Shown: piece after piece, positions 58,450-64,000 of the stretch
Numbering within the stretch: position 1 is the first letter of the stretch
Layout: each line of letters starts with the position of its first letter
Source: Bradyrhizobium sp. dw_411
GTDB lineage: Bacteria; Pseudomonadota; Alphaproteobacteria; Rhizobiales; Xanthobacteraceae
Reading direction: 5' to 3'
DNA: 64,000 nt
Assembly (NCBI RefSeq): GCF_018449695.1
Contig: NZ_JAAVUY010000004.1
Coordinates: 248,001 to 312,000, forward strand
Notes under the pieces: generated by a model
Told to the model about the DNA's origin: nothing
The model's input: only the letters and a program-made list of their open reading frames with translations
Database searches by the model: none
Translations under genes and position numbers: made by a program

Positions 58450-61359
58450 TCACTCCGCTGCAGTTCGAATTTCTGCGCGCTCCGCACGAACCGCGCAGAA
58501 TTTAAACTCGGGGATCTTTCCAAACGGGTCGAGCGCCGGATTGGTCAAAAGGTTCGCTGCGGCCTCGGCGTAGCAGAACGGCATGAAGACCATGTTCTCC
58601 GGCACGTCGCGATCGCTGCGGACCTTCAATTCGACCGCGCCACGGCGCGTTTCCAGCCGGATGAAATCGCCGGGCCACACATTCAGTCGCCGCATATCCT
58701 TGGGCGACATGAAAGCGACCGCCTCCGGCTCGATCTGGTCGAGCACGTGCGACCGCCGGGTCATGGAACCCGTGTGCCAGTGTTCCAGCACGCGACCGGT
58801 TGAGAGCACCATCGGATATTCGTCGTCGGGCAGTTCGTCCGGAGGAATGACCTTGGCCGGCACGATCTTGCCGCGGCCGCTCTCGGTCGGGAAACCGGTG
58901 GTGAAGATGATCTCGTTGCCCGGCTTGTCCGGACCGTCCACGGGATACGTCACGGCGCCCTCGCGCACCAGCCGCTCCCACGTGATGTTCTTGAGCGACG
59001 GCATCAATTCCGCCATCTCGGTGAAGACTTCGCCCGGGCCGGCATAGTTCCAGGGCAATCCCATACGCTTGCCGATCTCCTGGATGATCCAGAGATCCTG
59101 CCGGGCTTCGCCGGGCGGCTTGACCACTTCGCGCGCCAACTGCACGCGGCGATCGGTGTTGGTAAAGGAGCCGGATTTTTCCGCGAACGCCGACGCCGGC
59201 AGAATGACGTCAGCGTGGAAGGCGGTCTCGGTCACGAACAAGTCCTGCACCACGAGATGGTCCAGCATGGCGAGCGCCCCGCGCGCGTGCTGCAGATCCG
59301 GATCCGACATCGCCGGGTTCTCGCCCTCGACATACATGCCGTTTATCTGGCCCGCGTGGATCGCATTCATGATCTCGACGACGGTAAGCCCGCGCACGGG
59401 ATCAAGTTCTTGCCCCCAATTCTCCTCGAAGGCACTCCGCAGGTCATTGCGGCCGACCGGCTGATAATCCGGAAGAAACATCGGAATCAATCCGGCGTCG
59501 GAAGCGCCCTGCACATTGTTCTGGCCGCGCAACGGGTGCAGGCCGGTACCCGGACGTCCGATCTGCCCCGTTATCAGCGCCAACGCGATCAGGCAGCGCG
59601 CATTGTCGGTGCCGTGCACATGCTGGCTGATGCCCATACCCCAGAAGATGATGGAGGATTTGGCGCGTGCATACATCCGCGCCACTTCGCGCAGGGTTTC
59701 GGCGGGAATACCGCAGATCGGCGACATCCTCTCCGGCGTGAACTCGGTGATCTTCGCCTTGAGGTCGTCGTAGCCTTCCGTGTAACCGGCAATGTACTGC
59801 TCGTCGGTCAGGCCTTCGGTAATGATCGTGTTGATCATCGCGTTGAGCATGGCAACGTCACTGCCGGGCTTGAACTGCAAATGCTTGGTGGCGTGGCGCG
59901 ACAACGTCTGCCGGCGCGGATCCATCACGATCAGCTTGGCGCCGCGCTTGACCGCGTTCTTGATAAAGGTCGCGGCGACCGGATGGTTCACCGTAGGATT
60001 GGCGCCGATCACCCAAATGACCTCGGCATCTGCAGCCGCGGCGAATGGTGCCGAGACCGCGCCCGAGCTGACGCCTTCGAACAAGGCCGCGACCGACGAC
60101 GCGTGGCAAAGCCGCGTGCAGTGGTCGACATTGTTGGAACCGAAGCCGGTGCGGACGAGTTTCTGGAACAGATAGGCTTCCTCATTCGATCCCTTGGCGG
60201 AGCCGAAGCCGGCCAGAGCTTTCGGGCCTTTCTCGTCACGGATTTTGACGAGACCCTTGGCTGCGATGTCGAGCGCCTCTTCCCACGAGGCCTCGCGGAA
60301 ATGCGTGAACGGGTTGGCCGGATCGACCTGGTCGTTGGAATCCTTTTTCGCGTTCGGCAGCCGCACCAGCGGCTTGGTCAGGCGATGCGGGTGATGGATG
60401 TAGTCGAAGCCAAAACGCCCCTTGACGCAGAGCCGGTTGTGATTAGCCGGACCGTCGCGACCCTCGGCATAGATCACCTTTTCGTCCTTGACCTCATAAG
60501 TGACTTGGCAGCCGACGCCGCAGAACGGGCATAGCGAGTCGACCTTCCGGTCCGCATAGGTGACGCGGGTCTGGTTCTCGTCGAGCATCACCGAGGGCAT
60601 CAGCGCACCGGTCGGACAGGCCTGCACGCACTCGCCGCAAGCCACGCAGGTCGATTCCCCCATCGGATCGTCGAAATCGAACACGATCTTGGAATCGTGA
60701 CTGCGATAGGCCATGCCGATCACGTCGTTGACCTGCACTTCGCGGCAGGCGCGCACGCACAGGCCGCATTGGATGCAGGCATCGAGATTGACGCGCATCG
60801 CCGGATGGCTGGCGTCGCCCTGCCAACGTTCGGCTGCCGGGAAGCGGCTTTCAGTCACCTCGATCCTTTCCGCCCAGTGCCAGAATTTTGAATCCGGATC
60901 GTGGGAAGTCTCGCGCGCCGGTTGATCGGCGACCAACAGTTCCATCACCATCTTCTGCGCCGCAACCGCCCGCGTGCTTTCGGTCTTCACCTTCATGCCG
61001 ACGCTCGGCGTGCGCTTGCATGACGCCGCCAGCACGCGCTCGCCCTCGATCTCAACCATGCAGGCGCGGCAATTGCCGTCCGGCCGGTAGTCCGGCGCGG
61101 GCGAATAACACAGATGCGGAATCTCGCGGCCTTGCCGTTTCGCAACCTGCCAGATGGTTTCGCCGACACGGGCCTCGACTTGATGACCGTCAAGCTCGAA
61201 CTTGATCATCTGAGGTCCGCCGCCCTTGCCTCCAACCGTCCCGGTTGGTTCGGTATGCGTGACTGCTACCCGGCCATCCGGCACATTCTTGCCCCCGGCC
61301 GCGCCTTTGGCGTCGTGACCGTAACCTTGCGGCGTCGGAGCGATTTTGTCGGTGCTCAT
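58450..61359 (-). CDS. fdsA: NAD-dependent formate dehydrogenase alpha subunit
   Basis: 969 residues. After a low-complexity start (about 50 residues) comes a [2Fe-2S] domain (C84, C97, C100, C114), a [4Fe-4S] segment, two ferredoxin motifs (CIQCGLCVRAC, CVACGECVQACP), and the catalytic domain with CPFCGVGC and the bis-MGD site. TRLCHASSV gives Cys418 as the metal ligand. It is the soluble cytosolic enzyme that oxidises formate to CO2 and passes electrons to the NADH-forming subunit encoded upstream. No fdsC/fdhD or fdsD gene follows; instead a convergent ModA-like gene ends 49 bp away. Confidence 0.95.
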   Translation of the reverse strand: MSTDKIAPTPQGYGHDAKGAAGGKNVPDGRVAVTHTEPTGTVGGKGGGPQMIKFELDGHQVEARVGETIWQVAKRQGREIPHLCYSPAPDYRPDGNCRACMVEIEGERVLAASCKRTPSVGMKVKTESTRAVAAQKMVMELLVADQPARETSHDPDSKFWHWAERIEVTESRFPAAERWQGDASHPAMRVNLDACIQCGLCVRACREVQVNDVIGMAYRSHDSKIVFDFDDPMGESTCVACGECVQACPTGALMPSVMLDENQTRVTYADRKVDSLCPFCGVGCQVTYEVKDEKVIYAEGRDGPANHNRLCVKGRFGFDYIHHPHRLTKPLVRLPNAKKDSNDQVDPANPFTHFREASWEEALDIAAKGLVKIRDEKGPKALAGFGSAKGSNEEAYLFQKLVRTGFGSNNVDHCTRLCHASSVAALFEGVSSGAVSAPFAAAADAEVIWVIGANPTVNHPVAATFIKNAVKRGAKLIVMDPRRQTLSRHATKHLQFKPGSDVAMLNAMINTIITEGLTDEQYIAGYTEGYDDLKAKITEFTPERMSPICGIPAETLREVARMYARAKSSIIFWGMGISQHVHGTDNARCLIALALITGQIGRPGTGLHPLRGQNNVQGASDAGLIPMFLPDYQPVGRNDLRSAFEENWGQELDPVRGLTVVEIMNAIHAGQINGMYVEGENPAMSDPDLQHARGALAMLDHLVVQDLFVTETAFHADVILPASAFAEKSGSFTNTDRRVQLAREVVKPPGEARQDLWIIQEIGKRMGLPWNYAGPGEVFTEMAELMPSLKNITWERLVREGAVTYPVDGPDKPGNEIIFTTGFPTESGRGKIVPAKVIPPDELPDDEYPMVLSTGRVLEHWHTGSMTRRSHVLDQIEPEAVAFMSPKDMRRLNVWPGDFIRLETRRGAVELKVRSDRDVPENMVFMPFCYAEAAANLLTNPALDPFGKIPEFKFCAVRAERAEIRTAAE

Positions 61360-61411
61360 GCTAAGACCTCGTACGGAATATCGGGAAAGCTCTGCGTAGC
61401 AATGCAGGTTG

Positions 61412-63106
61412 TCAGACCGCGAACTCCTCCGGAAAGTATTTAATCACAGTCGTCAGTGGATTGGAGGCCGCCTGGCCGAGCCCGCAGATCGACGCATCCC
61501 GCATAGCCTGGCTCAATTCGTCGAGCAGTTCACGGTTCCACACCGGCCGTTCCATCAGAAGCGCCGCCTTCTGGGTGCCGACGCGGCAGGGTGTGCACTG
61601 GCCACAGCTTTCATCCTCGAAGAACCGCATCAGGTTCAGCGCGGCACTCTTCACGCTGTCATGTTCGGACAGGATGACGACCGCCGCGGAACCAATGAAG
61701 CAGCCGTATTTCTCCAACGTACCGAAATCGAGCGGGATGTTGTCCATCGCGGCCGGCAGGATACCGCCGGAGGCGCCGCCCGGCAGATAGGCATGGAACG
61801 TATGCCCATCGGCCATGCCGCCGCAGAACTCATCGATCAGTTCACGCACGGTGATGCCCGCAGGCGCCAGTTTCATCCCGGGATTCTTGACACGGCCAGA
61901 GACCGAATAGCTGCGCAGGCCGTGACGGTCGTTACGGCCGTGGCTCTTCCACCAATCCCCACCCTTCTCGACGATGTCGCGCACCCACCACAGCGTCTCG
62001 ATATTGTTGATCAGGGTCGGCAGGCCGAACAGACCGACCTGGAACGGATAAGGCGGCTTATGCCGAGGCAGGCCACGTTTGCCTTCCAAACTTTCCAGCA
62101 GCGAGGATTCCTCGCCGCAGATATAGGCGCCGGCGCCACGCCGCATATGCAGCACGGGTCCTCCGGGCGGCAGCTTCGCAATCTCGCGCTCGAGAATTTC
62201 CCGCGAAGCCGGATATTCATCCCGGAGATAGATGTACACGTCGGTCGCTTCGACTACATGCGCGCCGATCAGCATGCCCTCGATAAAGCGGTGTGGATCG
62301 GTTTCGAGATAATGGCGGTCCTTGAACGTACCGGGCTCGCCCTCGTCGCCATTGATCGCCATCAGCCGCGGGCCAGGCTCGCCCAGCACCGAGCGCCATT
62401 TGCGTCCGGTCGGAAAACCCGCGCCGCCGAGACCGCGTAAACTCGCGTCGTCGAGCGATTTCAGCAAATCTTCCTTTGGAAGAGCGCCGGAGCGCAGGCG
62501 CGCCAGCAATTGATACCCGCCATCAGCGACATACGCATCCAAATCGACATAATCTGGCAGATGCGCATGGGTATCGCCGCCCTTCGCCGCCGCAAGCACA
62601 TTGGCGACCGTTGCATGATCGACGAAGTGATGGCCGACCTCGGCAGCCGGCGCGGTATCGCAACGGCCGACGCAGGGCGCGCGAACCACGCGAATGCCGG
62701 GACCGGCCGTGTTCTGCAATTCCTGCAGCAGCTTCTCCGCGCCCAGCATCGCGCATGTCAGGGAATCGCAAACGCGGATGGTCAGCGGCGCAATGTCCGG
62801 TTCACCTTCTTTCACGACATCGAAATGCGCGTAAAAGGTCGCGGTCTCGAACACTTCGGCAAAAGCAAGCTTCATCTCATCGGCCAACGCCGCAAGATGG
62901 GCCGCGGAAATCTGATGATATCTGTCCTGGATCAGATGCAGATGCTCGATCAGAAGGTCGCGCCGCCGCGGCCTGTCACCGAGCAGAAGTTCGATCTCAT
63001 GCCCGGCGGCCGGATCGATCTGGCGGCCTTTGGGGGTGGACTTGGCCCGCCGCCGTCCCTCGCCCGGATGATCGAACGAACGGACCTCTTGGACATCATG
63101 ACTCAT
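61412..63106 (-). CDS. fdsB: NAD-dependent formate dehydrogenase beta/gamma fusion (NuoE + NuoF type)
   Basis: 564 residues. Residues about 30-175 form a NuoE/gamma-type thioredoxin-like [2Fe-2S] domain (VCDSLTCAMLGAEKLL and VRAPCVGRCDTAPA). The rest is NuoF-like, with the NADH/FMN motif RGLGGAGFPTGRKW, INGDEGEPGTFKDR, GAGAYICGEESSLLESLEG and a C-terminal [4Fe-4S] motif ESCGQCTPCRVGT. Where fdsG and fdsB are separate genes, this is their fusion. It reduces NAD with electrons from the alpha subunit. A strong dyad 35 bp upstream is its likely operator. Confidence 0.95.
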   Translation of the reverse strand: MSHDVQEVRSFDHPGEGRRRAKSTPKGRQIDPAAGHEIELLLGDRPRRRDLLIEHLHLIQDRYHQISAAHLAALADEMKLAFAEVFETATFYAHFDVVKEGEPDIAPLTIRVCDSLTCAMLGAEKLLQELQNTAGPGIRVVRAPCVGRCDTAPAAEVGHHFVDHATVANVLAAAKGGDTHAHLPDYVDLDAYVADGGYQLLARLRSGALPKEDLLKSLDDASLRGLGGAGFPTGRKWRSVLGEPGPRLMAINGDEGEPGTFKDRHYLETDPHRFIEGMLIGAHVVEATDVYIYLRDEYPASREILEREIAKLPPGGPVLHMRRGAGAYICGEESSLLESLEGKRGLPRHKPPYPFQVGLFGLPTLINNIETLWWVRDIVEKGGDWWKSHGRNDRHGLRSYSVSGRVKNPGMKLAPAGITVRELIDEFCGGMADGHTFHAYLPGGASGGILPAAMDNIPLDFGTLEKYGCFIGSAAVVILSEHDSVKSAALNLMRFFEDESCGQCTPCRVGTQKAALLMERPVWNRELLDELSQAMRDASICGLGQAASNPLTTVIKYFPEEFAV

Positions 63107-63140
63107 CGCGATCTCGATTCTGACATTGCGCGAATTCTAA

Positions 63141-63165
63141 TGCTTGGCATACCAAATGCCAAGCA
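63141..63165. promoter_or_regulatory. Perfect dyad upstream of fdsB, likely operator
   Basis: TGCTTGGCAT and ATGCCAAGCA are perfect 10-bp arms with a five-base loop. It lies 34 bp before the fdsB start (minus strand) and 125 bp beyond the end of moeA, i.e. at the promoter of the fds operon. A LysR- or GntR-type regulator is a reasonable guess; the regulator gene is not in the window. Confidence 0.65.
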
Positions 63166-63289
63166 AAAACAATCTGATAGTTCGGGGACTTATCGAAATC
63201 TGTAGCGGCGAGACCCCCGTGCCCGCCCGATCATTCGGACAGATGACGCTTGCGATGTCGATCATCAAAAGGTCGGATCAACCGACCGG

Positions 63290-64000
63290 TCAGACCAGAC
63301 TGGCATAAGCGAGAAACCCAACCGCCTGGCCAGGTTCCACCCGCTCAATGCCTTCGCCAAGTTCGACTAATCCATCGGTGTCCACAAGCGACGAGAGCAG
63401 TCCTGCGCCTTCCCGGGGAAATTTGACCGCTTCGAGCACGCCATCCTCACCCCTGCGCAGATTGACCCGCACATATTCGCGGCGGGCGATCTTCTTTTTG
63501 TAGGCGAAGGCAGCGCGCACCGGCATTGGAACAAGATGCTGTTGCACGGCCCCCGCCAGCGCCAGCACCGTCGGCCGCACCACATGCACGAAGGTGACAA
63601 AACTCGCGACCGGGTTGCCCGGCAATCCGATGAACGGTGTGCCGTCGACAATTCCCATGGCGACCGGACGTCCGGGTTTGATCGCCATCCGCCACAGCAC
63701 CAGGCTGCCAACGCTTTCGACGGCAGCCTTGACGTGATCCTCTTCGCCGGTCGAAACGCCCCCGGTGGTCAGGACCAGATCATGTGTTCCCGCCACCTTC
63801 TTGACGCCGTCGGCAAGCGCGGCGCTGTTGTCGCTGACAATGCCGAGATCGCTGACCTCGCAACCAAGCCGCTTCAGCATTGCCATCAGCATGAACCGGT
63901 TGGAATCGAACAATTGTGAAGCCGCGCGTGGCCTGCCGGGCGATACCAGTTCGTTGCCGGTCGAAAATACCGCGACGCGAATTCGCCGGCGCACATCCAG
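63290..64000 (-). CDS. moeA: Molybdopterin molybdotransferase MoeA, C-terminal part (start beyond window)
   Basis: The frame is open to the right edge, so only the last ~236 residues are seen. RIRVAVFSTGNELVSPGRP starts the MoaB/MogA-like domain III, followed by DSNRFMLMAMLKRLGCEVSDLGIVSDN, DLVLTTGGVSTGEEDHVKAAVE and PVAMGIVDGTPFIGLPGNPVASFVTFV, all typical MoeA. The remainder is the C-terminal domain IV. It inserts molybdenum into molybdopterin, needed by both formate dehydrogenases in this window. Same strand and just upstream of fdsB. Confidence 0.93.
   Translation of the reverse strand: MDVRRRIRVAVFSTGNELVSPGRPRAASQLFDSNRFMLMAMLKRLGCEVSDLGIVSDNSAALADGVKKVAGTHDLVLTTGGVSTGEEDHVKAAVESVGSLVLWRMAIKPGRPVAMGIVDGTPFIGLPGNPVASFVTFVHVVRPTVLALAGAVQQHLVPMPVRAAFAYKKKIARREYVRVNLRRGEDGVLEAVKFPREGAGLLSSLVDTDGLVELGEGIERVEPGQAVGFLAYASLV

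Overview
The window looks like chromosome of a Bradyrhizobium-type alphaproteobacterium (Nitrobacteraceae). This is inferred from the high GC content, the DUF3305/DUF3306/DUF6352/DUF6505 formate-dehydrogenase neighbourhood, the MXKDX pentapeptide protein, the NDUFS4-like complex I protein and the OpgC homologue. No rRNA, tRNA, CRISPR array, transposase or phage gene was recognised.

Layout. (1) 1-13846, minus strand: the first 4615 codons of one giant surface or secreted protein. It has an N-terminal FecR-like domain followed by beta-strand/beta-helix repeats, including a register of 135-bp (45-residue) repeats. It runs off the left edge, and its antisense strand is full of spurious open frames. 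(2) 14.3-16.0 kb: small envelope proteins (two lipoproteins, one with a collagen-like tract; a coiled-coil protein; a pentapeptide-repeat protein). (3) 16.35-19.28 kb: a dctPQM TRAP transporter facing a leucine-catabolic block (methylcrotonyl-CoA carboxylase beta and alpha, HMG-CoA lyase; 23.8-19.3 kb). (4) 24.0-26.6 kb: NDUFS4-like protein, OpgC, and a two-domain VOC protein. (5) 26.6-31.4 kb: a compact RiPP cluster of the thiazole/oxazole-modified (TOMM) type. It holds a Cys/Gly-rich precursor, a cyclodehydratase fusion (ThiF-like + YcaO) and a SagB-type dehydrogenase, with a hairpin and five 16-bp tandem repeats between precursor and enzymes. This is the best candidate for an under-described system. 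(6) 31.6-39.6 kb: a catabolic/transport cluster (crotonase, epimerase, metallo-beta-lactamase fold protein, GntR/FCD regulator, alpha/beta hydrolase, hydroxyisobutyrate-dehydrogenase-like protein, NitT/TauT-type ABC transporter), with two related palindromes likely to be operators of the GntR protein. Two MFS transporters follow. (7) 42.5-64.0 kb: a formate/oxalate and molybdenum island. It holds a TorD-like chaperone, accessory DUF genes, a polyferredoxin, a Tat-exported bicupin (oxalate decarboxylase-like), a respiratory periplasmic formate dehydrogenase (alpha, beta, cytochrome b gamma, small Tat protein), a TonB-dependent receptor divergent from a ModA-like binding protein with a ModE-like box between them, a cytosolic NAD-dependent formate dehydrogenase (fdsB, fdsA), and the C-terminal part of moeA at the right edge.

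How the parts fit (inference): in region 7, oxalate may be converted to formate in the periplasm. The membrane formate dehydrogenase can oxidise formate to feed the quinone pool, and the soluble enzyme makes NADH. Both dehydrogenases need a molybdenum or tungsten cofactor, which the neighbouring uptake genes and moeA would supply.
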